From NCBI GenBank assembly GCA_947381415.1, contig CANCVB010000025.1, positions 1 through 40,649 of the forward strand: a stretch of DNA of 40,649 nt, read 5' to 3'. Under the pieces are notes generated by a model. The model did no database searches, was not told the DNA's origin, and was given only the letters and a program-made list of their open reading frames with translations. Made by a program: the position numbers and the translations under genes. The stretch comes from Burkholderiales bacterium. GTDB taxonomy: Bacteria; Pseudomonadota; Gammaproteobacteria; Burkholderiales; Burkholderiaceae_C. Shown here piece by piece: positions 1 to 8,458 of this stretch (position 1 is its first letter; every line of letters starts with the position of its first letter).

Positions 1-60
1 AACCGCTTCAGTGAGTGTCCCGAAGCATTGGACGGACTCTCAAGCAGCTTGAAAAAATAG
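1..60 (+). CDS. 3' end of an upstream gene (partial)
   Basis: Frame 1 is open from the window edge to a TAG at 58-60 and encodes only 19 residues, ending in SSSLKK. It looks like the carboxy terminus of a protein whose body lies outside the window. Nothing in the tail identifies a family. It may equally be a chance open stretch, because only 57 coding bases are visible. Confidence 0.35.
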   Translation, partial: NRFSECPEALDGLSSSLKK

Positions 61-660
61 AAAATCAATAAGCACTCAAATCAAAGTTTTGGGCAATGAA
101 AGCCAACTTTGTTTTGGGTCGTTAAGAGGAGGGTGCCAGCAGCAAAAACTAGGTTTTCAAATCGTCAGTTGCAATATGCAACTTTCCATAATGTGAGAAG
201 CCTACGAAGTATTCGTGTAATAACCGTGTAATTGATACTTTAGGTTAAATATAGGCTATAAATCGTTGATTTATATGGGTTTTTTAGGGGTATTTTTTAG
301 TAAGGAACTGTTTCTGCGGAGTTAACAGTCCGGCGCTCTACCGACTGAGCTATCGAGGAAAGTATTCGGTTTTTTCTAGCTAGAAATATGCTTGAGGGGT
401 GATGCCTATAAAGCTTAAGCCGCAAGCGTTTCATTGCACAAATATTGTAGCAAATAATTCAACACACCCTGAATCAGCTTGTTTTTTATTGGTCTGCCTC
501 GATTCACAATGCATTGAAAAGATACCAAACTTGCGGGTTTTTACTGTGAGTTGATGTTAATTGAGTCGGTACATTTATCAATGAACTGGGTGTTGGTACC
601 ATGAGACTTCTTGTATCCATCTTTGTCTAAGCTTTTTTAATTTTTAAGTGGTCTAACTTT
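61..660. other. AT-rich gene-free stretch with a tRNA relic
   Basis: About 600 bases without a credible protein gene. It contains a truncated tRNA-Asn relic at 314-359 (listed separately) and otherwise T- and A-rich sequence. The last 60 bases before 661 must hold the promoter of the small secreted protein gene, but I cannot assign -35 and -10 boxes with confidence. Confidence 0.6.
314..359 (-). pseudogene. Truncated tRNA-Asn(GTT) gene, 5' half only
   Basis: Read on the minus strand from 359, the sequence gives a proteobacterial tRNA-Asn 5' acceptor strand (TCCTCGA), D-arm (TAGCTCAGTCGGTAGAGC) and anticodon arm with a GTT anticodon at 326-324. Similarity stops just after the anticodon stem (CCGCAG). 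The variable loop, T-arm and 3' acceptor strand are missing. The anticodon loop also has 8 bases instead of 7 (an extra C after GTTAA), so even the remaining arm would be abnormal. It is best read as a tRNA relic, possibly left by integration or deletion at a tRNA-Asn locus. Confidence 0.75.
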
Positions 661-1047
661 ATGAAAAAATTTCTATTCCTCCTCTTTCTATGCGTTAGTT
701 TTTCATCTTCCGCCGAGTGGGTTTCTGTCAATACAGACAGCGGCAAAGATAATTATTTTTACGATCCCCTATCCATCGGAATTTATGGACCTACACGTAA
801 AGCATGGCTTCTCATCAATCTGGCCAAGCCTGTGACTGCTGCTGATGGGCAAGCACTATCCCTCAATGTTTACTATAAATTTGATTGTGAAAATACCCGC
901 TATTCAAACATCACAACTTTCGCTTTTAATGAAAAGGGTGGTTTAGGTAAGGTGCTGGAAAGAGTATCTGACGCTGAAGAAAAATGGAAAGACACCTCCC
1001 AACAAGAGGCACTTGAGAAAACTCGACAAGCGGTTTGCAAGCGTTAA
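661..1047 (+). CDS. Small secreted protein, surface-adhesin E-like
   Basis: This encodes 128 residues starting with a Sec signal peptide (MKK followed by a hydrophobic run, likely cleavage after SSSA near residue 18). The mature part begins EWVSV and contains a YYKFDC segment, a W near residue 109 and a C-terminal cysteine (AVCKR). These spaced features, with two cysteines that could pair, resemble the short surface-adhesin protein E-like family that is common as periplasmic or surface proteins in betaproteobacteria. The assignment is by eye and the function is unknown. The gene at 4812-5225 shares the same layout. No good Shine-Dalgarno is visible upstream of the ATG. Confidence 0.7.
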   Translation: MKKFLFLLFLCVSFSSSAEWVSVNTDSGKDNYFYDPLSIGIYGPTRKAWLLINLAKPVTAADGQALSLNVYYKFDCENTRYSNITTFAFNEKGGLGKVLERVSDAEEKWKDTSQQEALEKTRQAVCKR

Positions 1048-1090
1048 CTGAGCGTTGAAGGCACTGAGCAGCGTATTGAAGAAAATTGAT

Positions 1091-1615
1091 ATGACGGGGA
1101 CAGCGCAAGACATGGAACTTATGGATGCTATTCAAACCTACTTTCAAGGTGAAAAAATTGAGGCCTTGGTGTTCATTCTTCCTTGCGGTTTGTTGAATGT
1201 TGTCTTTAGCCTATGGTTGTTAACGGATAACCCCGGAAACTTTGCAAGAGGGGTGGCTATTCCGTTTTTGGTATTGGGCTTGCTCATGGGGATTGTGGGA
1301 ACTGTGGTGGGCTATCGAACTCCCATCCAGGTGGCTATGCTCAGTCAAGCCATAGCTACTGACCCGCAAGCAGGGGCTAAAGCTGAGGCCGAGCGTATGG
1401 TCAAGGTGAACAAAGCTTGGCCCATTTACTTGGCCATATGGGGAGTGTTTGGCGTAGCTGGCTTGCTCCTGCGATTTACCACCCGTTCAGATTTTTTTCA
1501 AGGTCTTGGTATTGCGCTGGTGTTTTTCGCGGGAGTTGGGTTATTGATCGACGGATTTGCAGAACGGCGTACACATCCCTATGTGGATGTCTTGAACAGC
1601 ACTCTCAACCGCTAG
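1091..1615 (+). CDS. Inner-membrane protein of unknown function
   Basis: From ATG 1091 this encodes 174 residues with about four hydrophobic segments: near residues 25-43 (EALVFILPCGLLNVVFSLWLL), 52-74, 114-130 and 138-156. A polar stretch of about 35 residues rich in Ala, Lys and Glu separates the second and third. I do not recognise a family. An in-frame TTG at 1055 would add 12 residues and sit 7 bases after the previous stop. I prefer ATG 1091 because it has a purine-rich GAAG upstream. The gene follows the small secreted protein on the same strand and may share its transcript. It runs head-on into the DJ-1-like gene, with only 10 bases between their ends. Confidence 0.7.
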   Translation: MTGTAQDMELMDAIQTYFQGEKIEALVFILPCGLLNVVFSLWLLTDNPGNFARGVAIPFLVLGLLMGIVGTVVGYRTPIQVAMLSQAIATDPQAGAKAEAERMVKVNKAWPIYLAIWGVFGVAGLLLRFTTRSDFFQGLGIALVFFAGVGLLIDGFAERRTHPYVDVLNSTLNR

Positions 1616-1625
1616 TTGCTTGGCC

Positions 1626-2225
1626 TTAAACCAGATATGCTTGTACTTGAGCGATACCTCGTTCGGTATAAATATCTTTTTCTCCCACCGGGGCGACGTA
1701 ATGCAATGCGGATCTGGCCGCTTCTATTCCTTCTAAGCGCGCAATGACCCAAGTGGCTAAATATTGAGCGGACAGACATCCCCCCGCCGTCGCCACATTG
1801 CCCTTGGCAAAGAAAGGCTGGTTGAGCACCTCAACCCCCGCTTCTTGCACCCAAGGCCTGGAAAGTAAATCCGTGCATGCAGGCACCGAGTTGAGCAAGC
1901 CCAACTTTGAAAGCATATAGGTGCCTGAACATTGCGCGCCAATCAACTGATGCGCAGGGTTGAGTTTCAATTGGCCCATGATGCTGTCATCGTTGGCGAT
2001 TTCTCTGGTTTTCATTCCACTGCCAAATAACACTGCATCAGAGGTATTAGCGTCAGACAAAGACGCTTGCGCGTGAACTGTGACGCCATTCATAGAGGTT
2101 ACGGTCTTTGTGGGCGAGGCAATACTAACTTTCCAACCCGGTTTTTTGACACGATTCAAAATACCTAATGCAATAAACGAATCAAGTTCATTAAAGTTAT
2201 CGAAGGTGAGAACAGATATTTTCAT
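1626..2225 (-). CDS. DJ-1/PfpI family protein (GATase1-like)
   Basis: 199 residues from the ATG at 2225, giving MKISVLTFDNFNELDSF, the usual start of this family. A longer frame opens at 2279 but would overlap the upstream gene and adds no family sequence. The nucleophile-elbow motif is visible as GAQCSGTYML, with the likely catalytic Cys near residue 107, matching the glutamine-amidotransferase-like fold of DJ-1/PfpI and of the sensor domains of some AraC regulators. No helix-turn-helix domain follows. Substrate unknown: members include chaperone/deglycase-like proteins, isonitrile hydratases and proteases. It is the last gene of a three-gene minus-strand group. Confidence 0.8.
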   Translation of the reverse strand: MKISVLTFDNFNELDSFIALGILNRVKKPGWKVSIASPTKTVTSMNGVTVHAQASLSDANTSDAVLFGSGMKTREIANDDSIMGQLKLNPAHQLIGAQCSGTYMLSKLGLLNSVPACTDLLSRPWVQEAGVEVLNQPFFAKGNVATAGGCLSAQYLATWVIARLEGIEAARSALHYVAPVGEKDIYTERGIAQVQAYLV

Positions 2226-2256
2226 TTGTTGAAATGTACCGTGATACAGGTTTTTT

Positions 2257-3837
2257 TCAAATACCAATCGCCAATCCATCGCTTCTGGGGTCGTGGGCGC
2301 CTACCATTTCACCTGTGTCTGTATTCACAGTGATAGCGCCAGGATGCCCCATCAAAGGACTGAGCGCATCGACAAAGCTTAAGGCGTGACCTCGCTTTTG
2401 CAAATCTCGGACAGTTTCAAGGGAAAGATTGCTTTCCACTTTCAAATTATCCGTGCTGTCGGAAAAGGTTTTACCCAATAAAAACCGTGGGGCAGCGAGT
2501 GCTGCGTAGGGATCCATGCCGTAGTCAATTAAGCGGGTCAAGATGGCCGCCAAAGTTTGCGGTTGACCGTCTGCCCCTTGTGTTCCAAAAAGCAGATGCG
2601 GTTTATGGTGTTTCATATACATGCCTGGATTCAGGGTGTGCACAGGTCGCTTACCAGGTGCCAAGGCGTTGGGGTGATGCGGGTGGGTATGAAAGGCTGC
2701 GCCTCGGTTGTGCCACAACACCCCTGTGTCACCCACCATGACACCGCTTCCCCAATCAAAATAGACCGTGGCCAACACAGACGCTGCATTGCCTTGCATA
2801 TCGGTGGCAGCCACAAAAACAGTATCACCTTGCTGAAAAGTATGCGGCCATGCTTGGGCTTGAGATTGGTCTATCTTCATGGACTGCGCCTGCAGATAGT
2901 CTTTTGATAGCAGCATGTGAAGTGGAACTTCAACATGGTCAGGGTCGGACAAATAGCGGTTTCGATCGGTGAAGGCCAGTTTGATAGCTTCAACCATCAG
3001 ATGAAAGTGGTCAGCGCTTCCTTGGGGAATGGTGTTGAAATCAAAGTTATTCAAAATACCCATGATTTGAAGCGTGCTCACACCCTGTGTGGGAGGCGGC
3101 AAAGACATGAGGGTGCCATCGCGGTAGGCCACTGCGATAGGTGGTTCTGTACGGGCATGGGTATCTGCCAAATCTTGGGCGCTTAAAGGTGACCCTGCCT
3201 GCATCAAAGCTTTTGCCAGCTGAGAAGCCAATTCGCCCTCATAAAATTCTCGGGCGCCGTGTGTTGCAATGGCCTGCATGGTTCGTCCAAGGTCCTCGCG
3301 TCGCCTCAGCTCACCCACCGTTGGCAGTGTGTTGCCATGGCAAAAATGCTGGTAGACATCCTCCAAACCCTCTCGCATGTCACTGCGAAAACGCAGCCAA
3401 AATTGTTCTGAGGCGCTGACGGGGTAGCCTTCAAAGGCCAGTGTGAGCGCAGGTTCCCAGAGCGATGACCACGATTTTTGCCCACCCATTCGGTCACGAC
3501 TGATGTGCCAAGCGTTTTCCAAGGCTGCAACCGCACCAGCACTGGTCAATGCAGCGCGCGCACCGCGCAAAGGTATGTGCGTTTCATAGCCTGCAACATG
3601 GGCTGCAGCTTGACCGATCCCCGATACAGCGTGAACATGTCCTGTTTTTTCTGCAATAAGCATCAATGTGTCGCCACCCAAGCCACAGAAATGTGGGTAT
3701 GTCACATACAGTGCAGCGCATGTGGCAATGGCCGCTTCTACCGCCGTGCCGCCGGCTCTGAGGACGTCAGCGCCGCATTCGCTTGCGATCGCGTGAGGGC
3801 TTGTGACCATGCCTTTGGTCGACACAGCATTGGTCAT
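2257..3837 (-). CDS. Gamma-glutamyltransferase family protein (Ntn hydrolase)
   Basis: 526 residues from ATG 3837, which overlaps the upstream stop as ATGA; a longer frame to 3888 lies inside the neighbouring gene. The N-terminal segment MVTSPHAIASECGADVLRAGG and the HFCGLGGD motif are typical of the gamma-glutamyltranspeptidase/cephalosporin acylase family. The autoprocessing Thr that becomes the N-terminal nucleophile of the small subunit is probably T339 in GDTVFVAATD, followed by a GNAAS motif. No signal peptide is visible, so a cytoplasmic enzyme is likely, unlike classical periplasmic Ggt. Its downstream GTQGADGQPQ replaces the usual Gly-Ser-rich loop. It could hydrolyse gamma-glutamyl compounds or acylamides; the true substrate is not evident. 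Confidence 0.85.
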   Translation of the reverse strand: MTNAVSTKGMVTSPHAIASECGADVLRAGGTAVEAAIATCAALYVTYPHFCGLGGDTLMLIAEKTGHVHAVSGIGQAAAHVAGYETHIPLRGARAALTSAGAVAALENAWHISRDRMGGQKSWSSLWEPALTLAFEGYPVSASEQFWLRFRSDMREGLEDVYQHFCHGNTLPTVGELRRREDLGRTMQAIATHGAREFYEGELASQLAKALMQAGSPLSAQDLADTHARTEPPIAVAYRDGTLMSLPPPTQGVSTLQIMGILNNFDFNTIPQGSADHFHLMVEAIKLAFTDRNRYLSDPDHVEVPLHMLLSKDYLQAQSMKIDQSQAQAWPHTFQQGDTVFVAATDMQGNAASVLATVYFDWGSGVMVGDTGVLWHNRGAAFHTHPHHPNALAPGKRPVHTLNPGMYMKHHKPHLLFGTQGADGQPQTLAAILTRLIDYGMDPYAALAAPRFLLGKTFSDSTDNLKVESNLSLETVRDLQKRGHALSFVDALSPLMGHPGAITVNTDTGEMVGAHDPRSDGLAIGI

Positions 3838-4724
3838 AGGTTCAAGGCTTCGATATGGTCGATGATTTGCCCAGGTTTGCACAACCAAATGTCTCCTTCA
3901 TCCCTTGCCTGACACACATGTTGCAGGGCGCGCCTTAATTGGCGAATTCGGTAGGGTTGTCCAACGATGTACGGGTGAAGGGCGATGCCCATGACCAAGG
4001 CTTGGTGTTGCGATTGACTCAACATCTCATCCATGTTGTCAATGACCATGTCTGCAAACGCACTGGCATCCATCTGGCGATGCATGATCATGGGAATGTC
4101 ATTGAGCTCTTGTGGATAGGGTAGCGTCCAAAGCGCATTGCCACTGCGGGTGCGCATCTTTTGTGGTTGGTCGTCGTGACACCAATTCAAGTTGTAGGCA
4201 TAGCCTGCATCTGCCAGAAGATCAGGTGTGTGGGTGGACTCGGAAATCCAAGGAGACAACCAACCCCTTGGGCTTTGACCGCTGTGTTGGGCAATGCGTT
4301 GTTGGCACCCTAAGATCAGTTGGCTTTCTTCCTCTTCGGTGTAAACAGATTGACGAACGGCGTTGGTATGACCGTGAGCAATCATTTCATCCCCACGCTG
4401 TACAAACGCGGTCAATAGCTCGGGGCAATGGTCGTACAACGCCGTATTCAGAATGGTGCCAACGGGTAGGTTCAGTGCATCAAACAGATCGAGACAGCGC
4501 CACGCACCCACCCGGTTGCCATATTCGCGCCAAGCGTAATTCAAAACATCGGGTTGGGGTGAGGGTGGGCCAATCCCAGCGCCCAGGCCTTCCCCGAAGG
4601 CAAAGTGTTCTAAATTGAAGCCAATATAAACCGCTAAACGCGCCCCATTGGGCCATGCATAGCCTGTGCGGTTGTGAATGGCTTGGTAGTCAAAGCGATT
4701 GTGTGTTTTGAGAGGAGAAAACAT
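3834..4724 (-). CDS. Polysaccharide deacetylase family protein (allantoinase PuuE-like)
   Basis: 296 residues. The order of motifs is that of the NodB-like carbohydrate esterase 4 fold as found in PuuE-type amidohydrolases: an AVYIGFNLEHF strand near residue 30, ALNLPVGTILNTALYDHCPELL, GDEMIAHGHTN near residue 115, and GWLSPWISESTHTPDLLADAGYAYNLNW. The Asp expected in the first motif is replaced by Asn (GFNLEH), as in some PuuE-like members. No signal peptide is seen, which favours a cytoplasmic hydrolase of small amides over a peptidoglycan deacetylase. It is first of a minus-strand group and its stop overlaps the start of the gamma-glutamyltransferase gene, so the two are translationally coupled. 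Confidence 0.8.
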   Translation of the reverse strand: MFSPLKTHNRFDYQAIHNRTGYAWPNGARLAVYIGFNLEHFAFGEGLGAGIGPPSPQPDVLNYAWREYGNRVGAWRCLDLFDALNLPVGTILNTALYDHCPELLTAFVQRGDEMIAHGHTNAVRQSVYTEEEESQLILGCQQRIAQHSGQSPRGWLSPWISESTHTPDLLADAGYAYNLNWCHDDQPQKMRTRSGNALWTLPYPQELNDIPMIMHRQMDASAFADMVIDNMDEMLSQSQHQALVMGIALHPYIVGQPYRIRQLRRALQHVCQARDEGDIWLCKPGQIIDHIEALNL

Positions 4725-4760
4725 GCTTGAATTTAAGCACAGTCAGCTCTTTAAATGGCA

Positions 4761-4793
4761 AAAACCTCTCTGACAAATCGTCAGAGAGGTTTT
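4761..4793 (-). terminator. Rho-independent terminator of the 4812-5225 gene
   Basis: A perfect 13-base inverted repeat (AAAACCTCTCTGA at 4761-4773, TCAGAGAGGTTTT at 4781-4793) with a 7-base loop lies 19 bases beyond the stop of the small secreted protein gene. Read on the minus strand the hairpin ends in a T run. The symmetrical A/T flanks could also stop transcription arriving from the plus strand. Confidence 0.9.
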
Positions 4794-4811
4794 AAAGACT
4801 AAAAAGGAAAA

Positions 4812-5225
4812 TCAGTTTTTGATGGTGCTGGATGCGTCTGCGAGGGACAAATTACACAGCTTGTTCATCATCGATTGCTCAGGGGTGCCAGCCTTGACAG
4901 GCATCCACTTGCCCATGGCTTGGTCAATGCTCGCGCCCTTGTCATCCCAGCTCTTAAAACCAATGGCTTTGACTAACTGGTAGGCATTTTTTTGGCAGCT
5001 GTATTGGGCAATGTTTTCCACATAAACAAAGCCGTTGGCGTCAGGTTGGTTGGTGCTGATCATTTGGGAGGCAAAACGCAAATCGCCATCGGCCGCAAAC
5101 GAACCAGAAGATGCCAACAATTTGGTTTGGTCTTGTGTCACGCTGTAGTCCCATGTGGCATGTGCGAAAGAGGCAAACATGGAAACGGATACGGCTGCGA
5201 AGAATTTGGCGAAAGATGTGTTCAT
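4812..5225 (-). CDS. Small secreted protein, paralogous layout to 661-1047
   Basis: 137 residues with a clear signal peptide (MNTSFAKFFAAVSVSMFASFAHA, cleavage near residue 23) followed by TWDYSV. The mature protein has an early aromatic start, a QYSC segment in the middle, a KWMPVKAGTPEQ segment and a late Cys (NKLCNLS). The same order (W start, Y-x-C, W, late C) occurs in the 661-1047 product, so both may belong to the surface-adhesin E-like group. Function unknown. A good ribosome site AGGAG lies 8 bases before ATG 5225. The gene stands alone with its own terminator. Confidence 0.75.
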   Translation of the reverse strand: MNTSFAKFFAAVSVSMFASFAHATWDYSVTQDQTKLLASSGSFAADGDLRFASQMISTNQPDANGFVYVENIAQYSCQKNAYQLVKAIGFKSWDDKGASIDQAMGKWMPVKAGTPEQSMMNKLCNLSLADASSTIKN

Positions 5226-5532
5226 GGTGAGGACTCCTGTTGGGTGTATGGTGTTTGAACCTTTGTTGAATAGATTTTGTTCTTCAACAAATGATTCAAC
5301 TAAACGAATATTAGCACAAACCCTTGAGATTTGAGAAATGATTGTAGAGTATTTCTGATTTAATGCGATTCAAAATCTATTCAATCAATACAAATGAATA
5401 GATTTGTACGCATTGCACGGGTATTTACGTTAGTGATGGCTGGGTTCTTTATGGTGTAAATTGGTCAGAAGCTCAAAATACCTGAGAAATCGCAATATCA
5501 GAAGCCAGTGAGGCTTCTTTGAAAGGCTATGT
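5226..5532. promoter_or_regulatory. Divergent intergenic region with spaced inverted repeats
   Basis: About 300 bases between the divergent small secreted protein gene and the acyl-CoA synthetase gene. It must hold both promoters. It is AT-rich and carries the inverted repeat listed at 5266-5384. A GAAAGG ribosome site at 5521-5526 precedes ATG 5533. I could not place promoter boxes with confidence. Confidence 0.6.
5266..5384. repeat. 14-bp perfect inverted repeat pair plus a third related copy
   Basis: TTGAATAGATTTTG at 5266-5279 is repeated exactly in inverted orientation at 5371-5384 (CAAAATCTATTCAA). A third copy, TGAATAGATTTG, lies at 5395-5406 in the first orientation. The two perfect arms are 91 bases apart. 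Their position between two divergent genes suggests operator sites for a regulator, perhaps acting by looping, but a long-range hairpin or a remnant of a mobile element is possible. Confidence 0.65.
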
Positions 5533-7155
5533 ATGCATTCGGTTGGAACAATGATGGCGCGTCCCTTGCTGGTATCTGCCATTTTGGAGCATGGTGCTTT
5601 GCAGTTTGGCAGCCAACAAGTGATCAGCCGAGAAACCCACGGTCCGCTTCATTCCTACACTTTCAAGGCCTTAGCCCATCGCTCCAAACAACTTGCCAAT
5701 GCCTTGCTGGGTTTGGGGCTCAAGCCTGGCAGTGTGGTGGGTTCTATCGCTTGGAACAATTACAGGCATTTGGAAGCCTACTACGGTGTCTCCGGTACGG
5801 GGATGGTGATGCATACCTGTAACCCGCGCCTTCATCCCGATCAATTGGCCTACATCATCAACCACGCAGAAGATGAAGTGATTCTTTTCGACAGCTCGTT
5901 TGCGCCCTTGGTCAAAGCCGTTGTCAATCACTGTCCCAAGGTGCGGCATTGGATCTGTTTGGCCGATGAGTCGCATACACCCTCGATCGAAGGTGTGCAT
6001 GTCCATAGTTACGAAAGCTTTATACGTGACCAGTCAGCCCTCCTAGACTGGCCAGATTTAGATGAAAACCTAGGGGCAGCCCTTTGCTATACCTCTGGCA
6101 CGACCGGCAATCCCAAAGGGGTGCTGTACTCGCATCGGGCGATTGTGTTGAGTGCCTTGTCGGCTTGTTTGCCCAATGTGCTGGATATTTCCTCCAAAGA
6201 AACGGTGTTGCCAGTGGTTCCCATGTTCCACATCAATGCTTGGTGCTTGCCCTATGCGTCGTTGATGGCAGGGGCCAAGTTGGTCTTGCCTGGACCAAAA
6301 CTCGATGGCGCCAGTCTTTATGAACTCATGGAATCCGAAAAAGTCACCCTCAGTGCAGGAGTCCCCACCATTTGGATGGGCCTCGTCAACCATTTAGAGC
6401 AGCACAACCTAAGCTTTTCGACGATGCGCAGAACAGGCGTGGGCGGCTCGGCCATGCCCAAGGCTTTGATTGCCAAATTCAACGAGGTTTACAAGGTCGA
6501 TGTGCGGCATGGGTGGGGCATGACAGAAACCACGGCCGTGGCAACGATCAGCAATATCGGTGGTGAGGAAGCAAGTTGGACAGATGCGCTGCGACATGAA
6601 TTGGTGGCCAAGCAGGGGAAATCTGTGTTTGGCATTGAAATCAAAATTGTGGATGAACAAGGCCAAACATTGCCCCGTGATGGTCAAGCCCAAGGCGAGT
6701 TAATGGTGCGAGGTCAATGGATTGTTGAGAATTACCACAATTCCGAACAAACCGCGTTGGTGGATGGGTGGTTTCCAACGGGCGACATCGCTACCATCGA
6801 TGAAGATGGCGTCATGCAAATTCGGGACCGAACAAAAGACGTCATCAAATCTGGGGGTGAATGGATCAGCTCCATCGAACTTGAAAACGCGGCTGCGGCG
6901 CATCCGCATGTGGCAATGGCCGCTGTGATCGGCGTCAAGCATCCCAAATGGGATGAACGCCCCTTGCTATTGATTGTTCGCAAGAGCCAAGACTTCGCTG
7001 ACAAACATGCGATATTGGCATTCCTCTCCGAGCGTGTTGCCAAGTGGTGGGTTCCAGATGATGTGGTCTTTGTGGACAGCTTGCCTGTTGGTGGCACAGG
7101 AAAAGTTCAAAAGAGTGAATTGCGTATCCAGTACGGCAGTATTTTTTCTGAATAA
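5533..7155 (+). CDS. Acyl-CoA synthetase (AMP-forming)
   Basis: 540 residues of the ANL superfamily. The ATP-binding P-loop YTSGTTGNPKG is at residues 186-196, the GWGMTETT motif near 327-334, the hinge region TGDIATID near 416-423, GGEWISSIELE after it, and the C-terminal catalytic Lys in GGTGKVQ (K524). It activates a carboxylic acid to acyl-AMP and then acyl-CoA. The overall pattern resembles the medium/long-chain fatty-acid and DmdB-like (3-methylmercaptopropionate) ligases, which cannot be separated by eye. ATG 5533 is chosen because AAAGG ends 6 bases before it. The next two genes follow on the same strand and may act on the same substrate. Confidence 0.85.
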   Translation: MHSVGTMMARPLLVSAILEHGALQFGSQQVISRETHGPLHSYTFKALAHRSKQLANALLGLGLKPGSVVGSIAWNNYRHLEAYYGVSGTGMVMHTCNPRLHPDQLAYIINHAEDEVILFDSSFAPLVKAVVNHCPKVRHWICLADESHTPSIEGVHVHSYESFIRDQSALLDWPDLDENLGAALCYTSGTTGNPKGVLYSHRAIVLSALSACLPNVLDISSKETVLPVVPMFHINAWCLPYASLMAGAKLVLPGPKLDGASLYELMESEKVTLSAGVPTIWMGLVNHLEQHNLSFSTMRRTGVGGSAMPKALIAKFNEVYKVDVRHGWGMTETTAVATISNIGGEEASWTDALRHELVAKQGKSVFGIEIKIVDEQGQTLPRDGQAQGELMVRGQWIVENYHNSEQTALVDGWFPTGDIATIDEDGVMQIRDRTKDVIKSGGEWISSIELENAAAAHPHVAMAAVIGVKHPKWDERPLLLIVRKSQDFADKHAILAFLSERVAKWWVPDDVVFVDSLPVGGTGKVQKSELRIQYGSIFSE

Positions 7156-7177
7156 ACCCAAAACCTTTAGGCGGTAT

Positions 7178-8419
7178 ATGACTTTTCCATCCTTTCTGCG
7201 AATGCCTGTTGTTCTGACTGTTTTGTGCAGCTGCTTGCATGTCTTTGCACAAGATGCTGTGAAGATTGGTTTCATCGACGTGCTGTCTGGGCCATTTGCC
7301 CTCACAGGGCAAGGCTCACTCAAGCAGTTGAAAGAGGTGGTTACGCAATTGAACGCCAAATCGGCGGCGGGGGAGCCTAAATTTGAAGTGGTGGAATTTG
7401 ACAACAAAGGATCAACCCAAGAGAGCATCAACATGCTCAAGGCTGCATCCGACAGAGGTATTCACTTCATCACCCAGGGAGGAGGGTCGGGGGTGGCTTT
7501 GACTTTGGTCGACGCACTCAATAAATTGGCTGAGCGCGAGCCTGAACGCGCCATGGTTTACCTCAACTATGCAGCCATGGACCCTTTGCTGACCAATGAC
7601 AAATGCAGCTTTTGGCACTTCCGTTTTTACCCCTCTAGTGAAATGAAGATGGAAGCGCTCACCACGTACATGGTGGGGCGCAAAGATATCAAAAAAGTGT
7701 ATTTGCTCAACCAAGATTACACCCACGGTCAGCAAGTTTCCAAGGCCGCCAAAGAATACCTTGGTCGAAAAAGACCAGATGTCCAAGTGGTCGCCAATGA
7801 ATTCATTCCCATGGCTCAAATTCGAGACTTCGCGCCTTATGTAGCCAAAATTGCAGCCACAGGTGCAGATACCGTCATCACCTCCAACTGGGGAAGTGAC
7901 TTAACACTGTTGCTCAAGGCGGCCAAAGATTTTGGTTTGAATGTGAATTTCTTCACCTTGAATGCCAATAACCCAGGTACACCCACACAGCTTGGGTCGT
8001 GGGGTGCAAACAAAGTCAGCGTGGTATGGAATTGGTCCAACAACGCCAATACGCCTGAGTTGGAAAAAATTTATGTTGCGTATAAAAAGAAATACAACGA
8101 AGATTTCATTTTTGCTGCCCACTGGAACACCATGAACATGCTGTTTGCAGCCATCAAGAATGCCAAATCAACAGAGGCCAAACAAGTGGCGCTGGCGCTT
8201 GAGGGCATGACTTACAAAAGTCCGCTCGGTGAGGTGAAGATGCGTAAGACGGACCATCAACTAGAGGCCCCACTGTATTTGGGTATGTGGGCCAAACAAG
8301 GCTCCAAAGGCGTCAAGTACGATTCTGAAAACACAGGCTATGGTTTTCGCACAGAGGCTGTTTGGGATTCTTACATCAGTTCGCAACCGACTTCATGCCA
8401 GATGAAGCGTCCCTCGTAA
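7178..8419 (+). CDS. ABC transporter periplasmic binding protein, branched-chain amino acid/amide type
   Basis: 413 residues from ATG 7178, which has AGGCGG just upstream. The open frame extends back into the synthetase gene, but the signal peptide (residues 1-24, ending VFA-QD) fixes this start. The mature sequence VKIGFIDVLSGPFALTGQGSLKQL is the hallmark of type I periplasmic binding proteins of the HAAT family (LivJ/UrtA-like). Later segments YLLNQDYTHGQQVSKAAKEYL and ADTVITSNWGSD fit the second lobe. No permease or ATPase genes are adjacent, so it must use a transporter encoded elsewhere. Ligand unknown. The 22-base spacing from the synthetase stop suggests co-transcription. Confidence 0.85.
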   Translation: MTFPSFLRMPVVLTVLCSCLHVFAQDAVKIGFIDVLSGPFALTGQGSLKQLKEVVTQLNAKSAAGEPKFEVVEFDNKGSTQESINMLKAASDRGIHFITQGGGSGVALTLVDALNKLAEREPERAMVYLNYAAMDPLLTNDKCSFWHFRFYPSSEMKMEALTTYMVGRKDIKKVYLLNQDYTHGQQVSKAAKEYLGRKRPDVQVVANEFIPMAQIRDFAPYVAKIAATGADTVITSNWGSDLTLLLKAAKDFGLNVNFFTLNANNPGTPTQLGSWGANKVSVVWNWSNNANTPELEKIYVAYKKKYNEDFIFAAHWNTMNMLFAAIKNAKSTEAKQVALALEGMTYKSPLGEVKMRKTDHQLEAPLYLGMWAKQGSKGVKYDSENTGYGFRTEAVWDSYISSQPTSCQMKRPS

Positions 8420-8458
8420 TCCCTTCCATTATTCAAATACATCAGGAGAACACACCCC

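Noticed and set aside
133..231. 32-residue frame starting GTG after an AGGAGG-like sequence
   Set aside because: The ribosome-site-like sequence abuts the GTG with no spacer, and the peptide has no features.
1055..1090. TTG start for the membrane protein
   Set aside because: ATG 1091 has a better upstream sequence and keeps all hydrophobic segments.
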